A stretch of 64,000 nt of DNA from a bacterium (GCA_016124445.1 WGNR01000005.1:124001-188000), one strand, 5' to 3'; shown: positions 8,551 through 18,649, numbered from the stretch's first letter. A program made the numbers and translations. Notes: generated by a model not told the origin, from the sequence alone.

Positions 8551-9342
8551 CTAGTAGGCGAACGGGTTATCTGATTCGGGCCTCGGCTCCGAACGAAACA
8601 TTTCTTGATAGCGAAGGGATACCGTGTAGTAGAACACGGCAAAAGATGCCTGAACCCAAATCACCGCCAGAAAGACACCGACGATGCAAAGCAGGAAACC
8701 ACCGATGAACAACAGGAACGAAAGGACGCCCAGGACGAGGATTTCGAGCTCTTTCCCGGACGTCATCTCCCAGCTCTTAGTGATCGCTTCCGGTGCCGAC
8801 ATCTTTTTATCGACCAGCAGATACTCGACAAACGAGAGTTTGATCGCAAAGTAAATCCCAGGAATGAACAACAATAGGAATCCAAGGATCAGAATCAAGG
8901 TCTTCAGAAATCCTCCCAGGAGGCAATGCAAATAATTCCGTTGGAAAGCCCCAAACAGATTGCCGACGTCGAGCTGTTCTTTACGGGCAGCCCTCAGAAG
9001 CAGCCACGAGAATCCCATACTGGTCGGATAAGCAACAAACAGACCATAGACCCAAGAGATTCCGATGACAGTAAGCGGATCGAGACGAAGGCCCATTACC
9101 GCGACGACTTTATCCAGGTTATCGGCCGGCGTCCGTACGATAATCAGCACGATCACCGCACCAACGAGGAACAGGAATTGCTCGGAGAAAATCGACCACC
9201 CCTTTTTAACGGCGTCGAAACCGCTGCCATCGCAGACAAAACCAGCCCCTTCAACTGACGGCCTTGCCGCCATGGAACTATCGGACTGAGGGGAAGAAAA
9301 GGGATTCGGGGACTCCGGCGAATTCCAATCATCGTTGCTCAT
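8551..9342 (-). CDS. Multipass membrane protein, GPDP_C/DUF975-like
   Basis: 263 residues. A hydrophilic start carries SPNPFSSPQSD, followed by about six hydrophobic segments: FLFLVGAVIVLIIV, VYGLFVAYPTSMGF, LIL(I)LGFLLLFIPGIYFAIKLSF, ILVLGVLSFLLFIGGFLLCIVGVFLAVIW and others. The block FIPGIYFAIKLSFVEYLLVD and the following SAPEAITKSWEMTSGKE resemble membrane domains found in GPDP_C/DUF975-like proteins, often near transport or stress genes. The C-terminus ends in DNPFAY, a second NPF-type motif. Function unknown. It faces the terminator of the preceding gene. Confidence 0.8.
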   Translation of the reverse strand: MSNDDWNSPESPNPFSSPQSDSSMAARPSVEGAGFVCDGSGFDAVKKGWSIFSEQFLFLVGAVIVLIIVRTPADNLDKVVAVMGLRLDPLTVIGISWVYGLFVAYPTSMGFSWLLLRAARKEQLDVGNLFGAFQRNYLHCLLGGFLKTLILILGFLLLFIPGIYFAIKLSFVEYLLVDKKMSAPEAITKSWEMTSGKELEILVLGVLSFLLFIGGFLLCIVGVFLAVIWVQASFAVFYYTVSLRYQEMFRSEPRPESDNPFAY

Positions 9343-9466
9343 CGAGGGACCTTATTCGTTAAGGGATCTTGGACGTAATGTCTCCAGTGGTGCGGAAACA
9401 ATCTAATCCTTGCTCATCCCTATTTCAATTCTTTCCCGCGAGAGCCGGGCACAAATCTACTGAAAC

Positions 9467-10720
9467 TTATTTCCCGCCCAGCGAAATCAGATTCGAGTAG
9501 GTTCGCAGGTACATGACGCCATTGGCCACCGAGGGTGTCGATTCGCTCCCTTCTCCGAGCGACGTTTCGCCGAGAACGTTCAATTCGGGATCGGCCGAAA
9601 CGACCATCAGGTTGCCCTCTTCGGAAATGCAGAACAAGCGATCACCGACCCGAATTGGCGAACCGTAATAGTTGCCGCCGACACGCTTCTGCCCCAGAAC
9701 TTTGCCCGTTTTGGCATCCAGGCAACTGACGATCCCTTTGTCGTACCAGACGAAGACCTTGTCGTCGTAAGTTACCGGGGTAGGGACATAACTGGCCTGA
9801 CGAGCCATCCGCCAAACCATTTTCGGCTGGCCGCCGTTTGGATCGACGGCACTGACCGTGTTGCCACCGCCGCCAGAACCGCTTGAACCCAGGATCAGGT
9901 CGCCGGCGATCACCGGCGACGAGACACTCCGCATGTTGAAGACCTGCTCGGCCCACAATTGTTTTCCGGTTTCCGGATCGTGAGCGGCGATGCCGTGGGC
10001 ACTGCTGTTACAGATCAGAATCTCTTTGCCATCTTTGCCTTTGTACAGGCAAGGGACCGAATAGGCAGCCACATCGCTATCGCGCTTCGTTTCCCACACC
10101 TTCTCGCCCGTCTTTCGATCGAGAGCGACCAACCGGCTGTTGCCTGCCGGACGGTCTTTCAGCTTGCGTTCGTCCCCCAACTGCATCAGGGAAATGATCA
10201 CCTTGTCTCCGCAGAGCATTGGCGAAGTGCCGAAGCCATGCTGGCTGACCCAGGGACCAAAGTTAACGGACCACGAAATCACGCCGTCGTGAGTCAACGC
10301 CATTAGCCGGGTCTCTTCGTCGTCGGCCCAGGCCACGTAGACATGCATCTCGTCGACCGCCGGGGTGCACGAGGCATAGCTGCTTTTAGAATGCAAATGA
10401 CTGGCGCCAGCGGCGAACTCTCGCTGCCAAATCGTGCGGCCATCCTTGGTATCGAGACACATTACATATCGCAGCCCTGTATCGGGCTTGGCACTCATTA
10501 AGTAAATACGATCTTCCCAAATCACTGGAGAAGAATGCCCCATCCCCGGCAGTTGCACTGTCCAATTGAGGTCATTTGCTTTCGGCGCCGACGGAATCTT
10601 GGCATCGGGTGCGATTCCACTTCCATTGGGACCGCGAAACCGCGACCACTCTTGCGCAGACAACGAGAAAACTGCGACGCACACAAACGCAAGGGCGAGT
10701 ACTGAATGACGGGTCGACAT
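9467..10720 (-). CDS. Secreted PQQ-like beta-propeller repeat protein
   Basis: 417 residues from ATG 10720, chosen because it gives a signal peptide (STRHSVLALAFVCVAVFSLSAQ) directly before WSRFRGPNGSG, the usual start of this planctomycete family. The body is a series of PQQ-type blades (DTKDGRTIWQREF, DRKTGEKVWETKR, DPETGKQLWAEQV, DAKTGKVLGQKRV), each with the characteristic GxxxW turn. No quinoprotein catalytic residues are evident, so it is likely a binding or scaffold beta-propeller rather than a dehydrogenase. It is expected in the periplasm or on the cell surface. Confidence 0.9.
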   Translation of the reverse strand: MSTRHSVLALAFVCVAVFSLSAQEWSRFRGPNGSGIAPDAKIPSAPKANDLNWTVQLPGMGHSSPVIWEDRIYLMSAKPDTGLRYVMCLDTKDGRTIWQREFAAGASHLHSKSSYASCTPAVDEMHVYVAWADDEETRLMALTHDGVISWSVNFGPWVSQHGFGTSPMLCGDKVIISLMQLGDERKLKDRPAGNSRLVALDRKTGEKVWETKRDSDVAAYSVPCLYKGKDGKEILICNSSAHGIAAHDPETGKQLWAEQVFNMRSVSSPVIAGDLILGSSGSGGGGNTVSAVDPNGGQPKMVWRMARQASYVPTPVTYDDKVFVWYDKGIVSCLDAKTGKVLGQKRVGGNYYGSPIRVGDRLFCISEEGNLMVVSADPELNVLGETSLGEGSESTPSVANGVMYLRTYSNLISLGGK

Positions 10721-10872
10721 AGGTTGATTCCGAACAGAGACAGGCGGGAATGAGAGACGGGTCAGATGCCTCTGATGGTAATCGGTTTCCAGCCGACTTT
10801 CCACGCCGGAACCAGGCCTTTGGGTCCCGGAGAGATTGTGAGAGGTTCCGGGTAAGCCGTTTGAAACGTGCT

Positions 10873-11886
10873 TCAGGAGCGAGAATCAAGCTGAGCGATC
10901 CACTGGACCACCCGCTGATCCATCCAGCGGCGATCGGGCACCAGGCTTTTCGGGGCGATAAAGCCAAGATGGCCTCCGCCGCGAGTGACCTCCAGTTCGA
11001 CCGAGCTCGAACGGGGATGCTGGCTGAAGATTTCAACCGGGACCACGCTGTCGTCATCGGCCGTCAGAATCAGGCCAGGGATGGTAATATCGGGCAACAC
11101 CTTCGCGGAGCTGGCCTGGGTGTAATAATCATTGGCCGACTCGAATCCGCATTGGGGGGCGGTAAAAATGGTGTCAAAATCGACAATTCGCTTCGGCTTT
11201 TGATTGAATTGAAACCCGTTGTAGAAGTCTTGATCCTGCCTGAGCCGCGACTCGACCATGCGAACCAATCGCCGCGAAAAGTCCCAATCGTAAAGCCGAT
11301 TGAAGCCATTGGACATGTTGGCACAGCAATAAGCCAGATCGATTGGAGGCGCGACCGCCATCACGCTGTCGATCCCGCCAAGTTTGCTGCTGCCCACCTC
11401 ACCAGCCAGCTTCAACACGATATTTGCCCCCATGCTGAAACCGCAAAGGGTCAGCGACGAACCAAGACAGAGCGCGCTGATCGTTTCAACACATTTGGCG
11501 ATATCGTGACTGCATCCGGCGTGAAATGGGCGTTTGGCCAAGTGGGTGCCGGCTCCGCAGCCGCGCAGATCGACGCGGAACGTACGAATCCCCAGATGAT
11601 TCAGCTTTTCGGCGATCCGAACCAGGTAACCACTCTGGTAGCAGCCACCCAAGCCATGAATCAACAGAACAACTCGGTTGCCCGGTTTCCAACGAGGCGG
11701 ACAATCGTCGTGCAGGACAATTTGATCGCCATCCTCAAAGAGGACGTAATGCTGCTTGGCTTTGTATTGAGATGAAGCCCCGGTCCAGTAGGCACCCATG
11801 ATGGTCTGCGCGTGCGGATTGCGCAGTAATGGATGGGGCCGAAATGGCCTCACCGAGGTCAGAACGTGGGGTGATCGGGCCAGCAT
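10873..11886 (-). CDS. YheT-family alpha/beta hydrolase
   Basis: 337 residues. The opening FRPHPLLRNPHAQTIMGAYW is characteristic of the YheT/ABHD1-3 group, followed by VVLLIHGLGG (oxyanion region). The nucleophile elbow is GFSMGAN, the acid lies in LTADDDSVVPVE, and the His in RGGGHLGFI, so the triad is complete. It is probably a cytosolic esterase or lipase with unknown substrate. It lies downstream of the sigma-54 activator gene on the same strand, with 47 bases between them. Confidence 0.88.
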   Translation of the reverse strand: MLARSPHVLTSVRPFRPHPLLRNPHAQTIMGAYWTGASSQYKAKQHYVLFEDGDQIVLHDDCPPRWKPGNRVVLLIHGLGGCYQSGYLVRIAEKLNHLGIRTFRVDLRGCGAGTHLAKRPFHAGCSHDIAKCVETISALCLGSSLTLCGFSMGANIVLKLAGEVGSSKLGGIDSVMAVAPPIDLAYCCANMSNGFNRLYDWDFSRRLVRMVESRLRQDQDFYNGFQFNQKPKRIVDFDTIFTAPQCGFESANDYYTQASSAKVLPDITIPGLILTADDDSVVPVEIFSQHPRSSSVELEVTRGGGHLGFIAPKSLVPDRRWMDQRVVQWIAQLDSRS

Positions 11887-11933
11887 GTTAACAGCCGCAG
11901 GGGTTCACCCTGCTATCCGTGCAGTTTAAACGA

Positions 11934-13772
11934 CTAACGCTGAATTTGATATTCTTCGATCTTGCGATAAAGCGTCGCTCGGCTCGTGCCTAGTAATTTT
12001 ACGGCTTCTGGGATGCTTCCTCCAGTTCTCGAGAGGGCTTCTTCGATCAATTTTTTTTCCCAGAAGTCAAACCTTAACGACTCCGGTTCATTGAGCCCAG
12101 CATCCCGCAGGCCCAAATCGTGCGGTTGAATGGAGTCTCCGTCGGCCAAAACCACGCTGCTATCGATGACATTTCGAAGCTGCCGGACGTTTCCAGGCCA
12201 GCTGTATTCACACAGCTTGTTCTTCGCCCCTGGCGAGAGGGTCAGCATCGGTCTGCCATGAGACTTGCGGAAATGCTCGAGGAAATGCTCCGCCAGCAAG
12301 ACGATGTCGCCCCCACGATCCCGAAGAGGCGGAATATATAGCTCAAATACGCTCAGGCGATAATACAGATCTTCCCGAAATCGCTTTTCTCGGACGAATT
12401 CTGCCAAATCCCGGTTGGTCGCCGCGATGACCCGTACGTCGACGCTGACCTCCTTTGTCGCCCCTAAAGGCAGAAAGGGATGCCCTTCCAAGATTCTAAG
12501 GAGCTTCGCTTGTCCATCGAGCGTCAGTTCGCCCACTTCGTCGAGAAACAGGGTGCCGGTGTCTGCTTGCTGGAAAAAGCCGATGTGGTCGGAATCGGCC
12601 CCAGTAAACGCCCCCTTCTTGTGACCAAATAGCTGGCTTTCGATCAGGTTCTCAGGCAGCGCCGCGCAGTTCACGCTGAGCATCGGGCGATCAGACCGGT
12701 TCGAGGACTTGTGCAGCGCCCTGGCGACCAGTTCCTTACCGCTGCCGCTTTCACCTCGGACCAGGACGCACCCCCCTGCCTTCGAGATGCGGCTGATCTT
12801 CTGCTTCAGCTCTCCCATCGGCTGGCTTTCGCCAATCAACTCGTCGAAGGCGGCCGACTTGTCGACAAGTTGCTGGTAGTTGGCCTGCAACTGGGTAAGT
12901 TTCCAGGCCCGCCGCAATGCGACCGTCAGGATGTTGCCAACCGAAATGGTGAAGTCAAGCTCGTTGTGCCAGAACCGTTCGCGCTCACGATACAGATGCA
13001 GGGCCCCGAACGTCTTTTTGTTGTGGATTAGCGGTACACAGATGGCGTCGGCAAAGTGGGTCAGTTTCTTGCTGGTCTCGCCAGGGGCCTCGTTAGCGAT
13101 CCAGACGGCATTCCCCTTTTTGGTCACGATGTCGGTCAGTGCTTCGCTCAGCGGAGCAGGCAACTGCGCGTCCTCAGGATAGATCCGCTTGGCGGTCAAC
13201 TGTCCATCGTCACTTAGCCATAGAAACCCGACGACTGCCGATTTAGTCTGCTCCTTCACCATCTCCAGGGTGATCTGAATGATCGAACTGGGATCTTCCT
13301 CGCCGATCAGTCGAATTGCAAATTGGTGCAACAAAAGCAGCCGCTGGGCCTGTTGGTAGTCCTTTAGCTCTTTAAGCGCAAGCAGGTTCGTATCTTGCGG
13401 GTTAACCGGCATATTGCGGACGATCGTTTGCGTGATGCTGGAGGGCAGCAGATCGTGCGATGTGGGGGGCTGAGCACTATGGTTGAAGGTAAACTCAGTG
13501 TCCCCTATCCGCAGGCGAGAACCATCTTTCAGTTCTGCCTCCTGAACTGGCTGGTCGTTCAGGAAACTTCCATTGCGGCTTTCCCGATCTTGGACATACC
13601 ACTTTCCATCCCGACAGTAGACGGCCGCATGGACCCGCGAACAGAGGGGATCCAAGAGCGTAACGTCACATTCGAGCCCACGCCCGATCAGGTTCTCGCG
13701 CGCGGCCTCTAAGGGAAAATTTTTCCCCGGACCGTTGCCGGAAATCATCTTGAGGTAGCTATAAACTGCCAT
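11934..13772 (-). CDS. Sigma-54-dependent transcriptional activator with FHA and GAF domains
   Basis: 612 residues. The FHA domain spans residues 1-97 (NLIGRGLECDVTL, CSRVHAAV, SRNGSFLND), a phosphothreonine reader. A GAF-like sensor domain spans about 145-290. The AAA+ domain has Walker A GESGSGKE (340-347), GAFTGA (387-392), which contacts sigma-54, and Walker B GTLFLDEVGE (406-415). The C-terminal Fis-type HTH reads GGSIPEAVKLLGTSRATLYRKIEE. It therefore activates sigma-54 promoters, probably in response to a Ser/Thr kinase signal through FHA rather than a two-component receiver, which is absent. Its target promoters are not evident; the 335 bases upstream contain no clear -24/-12 site. 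Confidence 0.95.
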   Translation of the reverse strand: MAVYSYLKMISGNGPGKNFPLEAARENLIGRGLECDVTLLDPLCSRVHAAVYCRDGKWYVQDRESRNGSFLNDQPVQEAELKDGSRLRIGDTEFTFNHSAQPPTSHDLLPSSITQTIVRNMPVNPQDTNLLALKELKDYQQAQRLLLLHQFAIRLIGEEDPSSIIQITLEMVKEQTKSAVVGFLWLSDDGQLTAKRIYPEDAQLPAPLSEALTDIVTKKGNAVWIANEAPGETSKKLTHFADAICVPLIHNKKTFGALHLYRERERFWHNELDFTISVGNILTVALRRAWKLTQLQANYQQLVDKSAAFDELIGESQPMGELKQKISRISKAGGCVLVRGESGSGKELVARALHKSSNRSDRPMLSVNCAALPENLIESQLFGHKKGAFTGADSDHIGFFQQADTGTLFLDEVGELTLDGQAKLLRILEGHPFLPLGATKEVSVDVRVIAATNRDLAEFVREKRFREDLYYRLSVFELYIPPLRDRGGDIVLLAEHFLEHFRKSHGRPMLTLSPGAKNKLCEYSWPGNVRQLRNVIDSSVVLADGDSIQPHDLGLRDAGLNEPESLRFDFWEKKLIEEALSRTGGSIPEAVKLLGTSRATLYRKIEEYQIQR

Positions 13773-14107
13773 TAGCGAGGCTGGAACTTTCCTTGCCTAG
13801 TCACACTCGGAACCTTGCCTGGATGGTCCGTAACTAAACTTTGCATCTGCCTTATCTTACGGAATTTGCACTTCCCCCGACCAGTCAGGGCAGAAAAAAC
13901 CGCGCCGAAAAGCCTAGAATTCTCTCGCTGGTTGCCAACTTCCTCCGATTTCGATCGTAAGGATAGAGGTTAGTTGATCCGTTTGGCCGTTGGGCATTCA
14001 CCTTGAGTGGAGTTGACCAGCCAGATAGGATAAGACATGCCCTTCCTGCATACCCCCATTTCTGCTAATCGCTAATTTACGCTCACGTCTTGCGACAAGG
14101 AAATATC
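13773..14107. promoter_or_regulatory. Divergent intergenic region with a possible promoter for the processing protease
   Basis: 335 bases between the divergent sigma-54 activator and the C-terminal processing protease. On the plus strand TTGAGT (14003-14008) and TAGGAT (14026-14031) are separated by 17 bases and could be a sigma-70 type promoter. AAGGA sits seven bases before ATG 14108. No repeats or RNA structures are evident. Confidence 0.35.
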
Positions 14108-16234
14108 ATGGCAAACGTTCGACGGAATTGGACTAGCTTGCGCCATCCAGCATTGTTTCTGCTGATGGTTGTGGCGATCTTCGCTACACTCGTCGCGGCT
14201 GCTCTAGTTCCCAATCATGCACCGGCCCAGGGCCCTGTTGAACAGAAACGTCATCTCCCCGAGAGACATATCTCGCGAATGGTTTCGCAGCTTCTCCTTC
14301 GAGACCACCTCTCGAATGCTGCCCTGGACGATACGATCTCGCAGCGTGCGTTCGACAAGTTCCTGAAGTTCTGGGACCCGCTGAAGCTTTATTTTACCCA
14401 GCAGGATGTTGCCGAGTTCTCGCAGAACCGAAACCTGTTGGACGATCAGGTCCGCAGCGGGAACACCGAATTCGCCCACAAGGTCTACGATCGGTTCATT
14501 CAGCGAACCCTCCAACGCGTGCAGACCGTCGACAAGTTGCTGGCCGATCACAAGTTCGATTTTGACAAGGACGAAGTGTTCGTGACCGATGGCGACAAGG
14601 CCACCTACCCCGCGAGCGACGCCGAAGCGACCGATCGCTGGCGTAAGCGTCTAAAGTACGACCTTCTGACCCAGATGGCGGACGGCAAGACTTTGGAAGA
14701 AGCCAAGGAGCGGATCCGCAAACGTTATAACAGCTATGCTCGCCGGATCGCCCAGACCAGTGAAGATGAATTGTTGGAAATCTTCCTGACTTCCGTCACT
14801 TCCTCCTACGATCCGCACACCACCTACATGTCGCCAGGCACGCTGGAGAACTTCAATATCCAGATGCGTTTGAACCTGGAAGGCATCGGCGCCGCGCTGA
14901 TGTCGGAAGACGGATACTGCAAAGTGTCGAAAATCATTCCAGGTGGTGCCGCCGATAAGCTTGGCAAGAAGAATCCAGATCAGAAGCTGGAACCGGAAGA
15001 CTTCATTGTCTCGGTTGGCCAAGGCAGCGACGGTGAAATGGTCGACGTGGTCGACATGAAGCTGAACGACGTCGTCGATATGATCCGTGGCAAAGCCAAC
15101 ACGATCGTGCGACTGGGCGTCAAGAAGAAGGGTAAAGGCGAAACCAAGATCTTCAGCATCACCCGGGCCAAGGTCGCATTGACCGACAGCGAAGCCCGCG
15201 GCGAGATTATCGACGCAGCTGACACGAACGGCCGCAAGATGAAGATCGGCTGGATCGACCTTCCTTCGTTCTATTTGGATATGGAAGCGGCTCGAGCCGG
15301 CAACCCGAATGTCAAACGCAGCACCATCGACGTGGCTCGCTTGCTGGACAACTTCAATCGCAACGGTGTTGAAGCGGTCGTGCTTGACCTGCGTCGTAAT
15401 GGTGGCGGTAGCTTGACCGAAGCAATTGACCTGACCGGGCTGTTCATCGACGAAGGTCCTGTCGTCCAGGTCAAAGATTCGGACAACAACGTCCACGCCT
15501 ACAAGGACGTCAATCCTGGCTTGATGTGGGAAGGCCCGCTGGTCGTTCTCACCAGTAAGATGAGTGCCAGTGCCAGCGAAATTCTGGCGGGTGCCATCCA
15601 GGACTACGGCCGCGGCATCGTGGTTGGTGACGTCCAGACTCACGGCAAAGGTACCGTGCAAACGCTGTTGGACCTTGGCCGCGAGGAACTGATGGGTGCC
15701 AACCCGGTCAATCCGCCGTCGCTGGGTGCCTTGAAGATCACGCTGCAGAAGTTCTATCGCCCCAGCGGCAAGAGCACGCAGCTTAAGGGTGTGGAAGCGG
15801 ATGTCCCGCTGCCGGCTCTGACCGCCAACATGGACATCTCCGAGAGCGATCTCGACTACCCGGTTCCGTTCGACACGGTTCAGACCACGCGGTTCCCGAA
15901 GGCCAATGCCAACGCCGCTCCGCTGGTCGCCGAACTCAACAAGCTGTCCGAGCAGCGTGTGAAGTCGTCGGACGACTTCGCTAAGCTCAACAAGATGATC
16001 GAGACCTACCTCGAGCAGAAGGACAAAAAACAGGTCGATCTGAACAAGCAGAAGTTCATGGCTGAATACGAAGCCCTGAGCGAACGCGACAAAGAGATCG
16101 AAAGCCTGGTCAATGATGCGGACAAAGATCCGAATCAAGTCGTCGATCGCGATTACTACTTCGACGAAGTGATCAAGATCACCGAAGACTACGTCCACCT
16201 GCTGGAACAGCAGAAAGTCGCCGCGAGCAACTAA
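14108..16234 (+). CDS. prc: C-terminal (tail-specific) processing protease, Prc type
   Basis: 708 residues. ATG 14108 is chosen over an upstream TTG at 14090 because AAGGA lies seven bases before it. An N-terminal membrane anchor or signal (LFLLMVVAIFATLVAAALV) is followed by a Prc-type helical N-domain. A PDZ domain covers about 245-350 (GIGAALMSEDGYCKVSKIIPGGAA). The S41 catalytic domain has Ser488 in MSASASEILAGA and Lys514 in THGKGTVQ, the Ser-Lys dyad. A charged C-terminal region of about 130 residues follows, as in E. coli Prc. It acts in the periplasm, trimming or degrading proteins from the C-terminus. A strong terminator follows. Confidence 0.94.
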   Translation: MANVRRNWTSLRHPALFLLMVVAIFATLVAAALVPNHAPAQGPVEQKRHLPERHISRMVSQLLLRDHLSNAALDDTISQRAFDKFLKFWDPLKLYFTQQDVAEFSQNRNLLDDQVRSGNTEFAHKVYDRFIQRTLQRVQTVDKLLADHKFDFDKDEVFVTDGDKATYPASDAEATDRWRKRLKYDLLTQMADGKTLEEAKERIRKRYNSYARRIAQTSEDELLEIFLTSVTSSYDPHTTYMSPGTLENFNIQMRLNLEGIGAALMSEDGYCKVSKIIPGGAADKLGKKNPDQKLEPEDFIVSVGQGSDGEMVDVVDMKLNDVVDMIRGKANTIVRLGVKKKGKGETKIFSITRAKVALTDSEARGEIIDAADTNGRKMKIGWIDLPSFYLDMEAARAGNPNVKRSTIDVARLLDNFNRNGVEAVVLDLRRNGGGSLTEAIDLTGLFIDEGPVVQVKDSDNNVHAYKDVNPGLMWEGPLVVLTSKMSASASEILAGAIQDYGRGIVVGDVQTHGKGTVQTLLDLGREELMGANPVNPPSLGALKITLQKFYRPSGKSTQLKGVEADVPLPALTANMDISESDLDYPVPFDTVQTTRFPKANANAAPLVAELNKLSEQRVKSSDDFAKLNKMIETYLEQKDKKQVDLNKQKFMAEYEALSERDKEIESLVNDADKDPNQVVDRDYYFDEVIKITEDYVHLLEQQKVAASN

Positions 16235-16270
16235 GCTCAACGGACTTTCTCAATCGATGAACCAACAAAA

Positions 16271-16296
16271 GGGTCTGCTTCGGCAGGCCCTTTTTT
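16271..16296 (+). terminator. Rho-independent terminator of the processing protease gene
   Basis: GGGTCTGC / GCAGGCCC close on the tetraloop TTCG (with one G-T pair) and are followed by six T, 36 bases after the stop codon. Confidence 0.92.
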
Positions 16297-16397
16297 CGTG
16301 CGCCCGTTTTGCTTCAATTAATTGCAATGTGATGCGAAATAGAAGAAGCTTCTTCCATTGAACCTCAATTTGATTCCTATCGATTGGTGCCCGACTT

Positions 16398-16766
16398 ATG
16401 GAATGCCCTGCCTGCAAACGTGTTGTCGCTGAGAACGATTACCGATGCAAATCATGCAATTATGGGCTTAGACCAGACGAAAGAAAGCTTCCTTCGATAC
16501 CGAGGTATTTGGGGGACCAAGGACACGATGGATTCGACAACCTACTCAGCCGAACTTATCGCTGTGCCAATTGTAAATCGTACGGGGCCAAAGTGATAAG
16601 AATCGCCACCACCGGCAACGGTATCACGCGCGTGATGGATTGGCAGATCCATGAATTCATTGTGGCCAGTTGCTTGTATTGCGGCTTGATCCAGCATTTC
16701 GATCCTACGATCGTCGATTCCTCGAGCAAGGGCCGGAAGACACTCGACTTCCTGTTCGATTTATAA
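16398..16766 (+). CDS. Small protein with two zinc-ribbon cysteine sets
   Basis: 122 residues. The first set is CPAC (C3, C6) with CKSC (C17, C20), a classic short zinc ribbon at the N-terminus. The second is CANC with CLYC further on, separated by a beta-rich stretch (KVIRIATTGNGITRVMDWQIHEFIVASCLYCG). No enzymatic motif is visible. This could be a nucleic-acid or protein-binding zinc protein, but the role is unknown. It lies between a terminator and the PIG-L gene and is probably its own transcription unit. Confidence 0.72.
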   Translation: MECPACKRVVAENDYRCKSCNYGLRPDERKLPSIPRYLGDQGHDGFDNLLSRTYRCANCKSYGAKVIRIATTGNGITRVMDWQIHEFIVASCLYCGLIQHFDPTIVDSSSKGRKTLDFLFDL

Positions 16767-16885
16767 GGCCAGCAACTTCGTAGATTTTTACTTAAGGACT
16801 CCGCTGGTTTCTGATAAACTCAAGCCCGCTTAGCTTTCCCTCCCATGCTCCGACCCCAAAGCCATTCCGAAATCAGGAGCCCACC

Positions 16886-17635
16886 TTGAGCATCCCGAAG
16901 AATATCGTCCTCTGTTTTATGGCCCACCCGGATGATGCCGAGATTCTTTGTGGTGGCGTCCTGATTCGTCTGGCCGAATTAGGTTGGCAGGTCCACATTG
17001 CCACAGCCGCCAATGGTGACTGCGGTTCGGAAACGCTGCCGCGTAAAGAGATCGCCGCGATTCGTCATGAAGAAGGAATGGCCGCTGCCAAATCGATCGG
17101 TGGCACTTACCACTCGCTCGCCCAGCCTGACTTGAATGTGGTGTTCGATCAGCCAACCATCCGCTTGGCGATCGATCTTTTCCGGGCGGTCTGCCCGACC
17201 GTGGTGATCACCCATCCACGCGAAGACTACATGCTCGACCACGAGCAAACACACTTGCTGGCTCGCAAAGCGGCGTTCAGCTTTCCGATTCCCAACGCCT
17301 CGCCGATGCCGCCCCCTTCCGGGGCGACAATTCCACATCTTTACTACGCCGATCCGATCGAAGGCCGCAATCCCTACACCGGCGAGATGGTCATGCCGAC
17401 CGTTACGATCGATGTCTCAGGCGCGATCGAAAAGAAAGCGGAGATGCTCGCCTGCCATGCTTCGCAGCGCGACTGGTTGCGGGCACATCATGGCATGGAC
17501 GAATATATCGAAGCAATGAAACGTCACAGCGCCGAACGCGGCCGCCTGATCAACACCCCATACGCCGAGTCCTTTCGGCAGCACCTGGGGCATGCGTTCC
17601 CGCAGACCGATGTCTTGGCAGAACTTCTCGCCTGA
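16886..17635 (+). CDS. PIG-L family N-deacetylase
   Basis: 249 residues. The start is TTG 16886: AGGAG at 16875-16879 sits at ideal spacing, and the next ATG would begin inside the metal site. The zinc motif AHPDDAE (residues 12-18) and the later [13 protein letters not shown] supply the ligands typical of PIG-L/LmbE enzymes, which remove acetyl groups from N-acetylglucosamine derivatives. The protein is cytosolic. A glucosamine-6-phosphate-isomerase-like gene follows 47 bases later, so a deacetylation-then-deamination amino-sugar pathway is plausible. The exact substrate is inference. A thiol-biosynthesis (BshB-like) role is the main alternative. Confidence 0.88.
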   Translation: MSIPKNIVLCFMAHPDDAEILCGGVLIRLAELGWQVHIATAANGDCGSETLPRKEIAAIRHEEGMAAAKSIGGTYHSLAQPDLNVVFDQPTIRLAIDLFRAVCPTVVITHPREDYMLDHEQTHLLARKAAFSFPIPNASPMPPPSGATIPHLYYADPIEGRNPYTGEMVMPTVTIDVSGAIEKKAEMLACHASQRDWLRAHHGMDEYIEAMKRHSAERGRLINTPYAESFRQHLGHAFPQTDVLAELLA

Positions 17636-17682
17636 GTAACAACCACACCAACCACCTTCCCTCCCAGTTCAAGGAAACCAAG

Positions 17683-18621
17683 ATGGCTCGACCGATCAGC
17701 AAAGTGGCACCCGAGTGGTGGGACTACACAACCTTGGACGAAGCACTGTTGGCCGATGCCGCCAAGCTGACCCCCGCAGACCTCTTACAGCTTTCGCGCC
17801 CAGGTTTTCAAGTACGTATCTTCGACACGCTGGAAGAACTTTATTGTGCCGAGGCGCTCGAATACATCGCTGCCTGGCAGCAAAGCACGCCTGACAATCC
17901 ATGCGGCATTTGCGGTCCGATCGGTCCGACCGAACAGCTTCCTCTGGTTGCCCAGATGGTCAACGCATTGGGGCTCGATCTGAAGAAACTCGACGCCCAT
18001 TTCTGGGGTATGGATGAATGGGTCGACGCGAATGGCAAGCCGGTGCCGGTCGAGTTTCCTTTGTCGTTCGCCAAAGCGGACAAAGCCCTCTGCTTCGATC
18101 GGATCGACCCGAAGTACGCTATTCCGGAAGCCAACCTTCACTTCCCCACAGGCGACCTGAATGCTTATTCCAAGTCGTACGACGATATCCGCTGCGTCGT
18201 TATGCAAGGAGGTCAAGGCGAAGTGAAGCACTGGGCCTTCAACGATCCGCCGAAGCGTGAAGGAGATTACGTCGATGCCCCACCGCCGCCGGAAGTTTAT
18301 CGTGCTTTGGGCACGCGCGTCACCGAACTACATCCGATGACGGTGATTCAAAATGCACGCACCAGCGGTGGCGGCTATGTGCCATTGGTTCCTAAAACTG
18401 CCTGCACCGTCGGTCCGGTCGAAACCTGGAAGGCCGAGCGTGTCTCGATCTGGCATCCCGGCCATCACGATAATCCTTTCGGCATGCGGCTTTCAGCTTT
18501 GATGATCAGCAAAGGAATCGCCGATACCAGCGTCCCGATGTCGCTGTTGGCCGATCACCCCAACGTCACCTTCAGCTACTATCGCGGAGGAATCGGTGTC
18601 GTGGAAACGGAAATGCACTAA
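17683..18621 (+). CDS. Glucosamine-6-phosphate deaminase-like (NagB/RpiA fold) protein
   Basis: 312 residues. Recognisable NagB blocks are [15 protein letters not shown] (phosphate-binding loop region), FWGMDEW, equivalent to the NMDEY motif, and [13 protein letters not shown], where NagB has GNDGHIAFNEP. The last block keeps the His and an acidic residue but replaces the first Asp by Glu and carries one extra residue, so the catalytic geometry may differ. It is probably an amino-sugar isomerase/deaminase or a relative with altered specificity. It follows the PIG-L deacetylase gene closely, and AAGGAAACCAAG before ATG gives a good ribosome site. Confidence 0.8.
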   Translation: MARPISKVAPEWWDYTTLDEALLADAAKLTPADLLQLSRPGFQVRIFDTLEELYCAEALEYIAAWQQSTPDNPCGICGPIGPTEQLPLVAQMVNALGLDLKKLDAHFWGMDEWVDANGKPVPVEFPLSFAKADKALCFDRIDPKYAIPEANLHFPTGDLNAYSKSYDDIRCVVMQGGQGEVKHWAFNDPPKREGDYVDAPPPPEVYRALGTRVTELHPMTVIQNARTSGGGYVPLVPKTACTVGPVETWKAERVSIWHPGHHDNPFGMRLSALMISKGIADTSVPMSLLADHPNVTFSYYRGGIGVVETEMH

Positions 18622-18649
18622 ATCGGACCGCTTCCAGGAAAGTAAAAGC

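Noticed and set aside
10750..11775. 341-codon open frame on the plus strand
   Set aside because: Overlaps the YheT-like hydrolase on the opposite strand, which has a complete catalytic triad.
14651..16240. 529-codon open frame on the minus strand across the processing protease
   Set aside because: Antisense to the Prc gene, which carries the Ser-Lys dyad and PDZ; the reverse translation has no family features.
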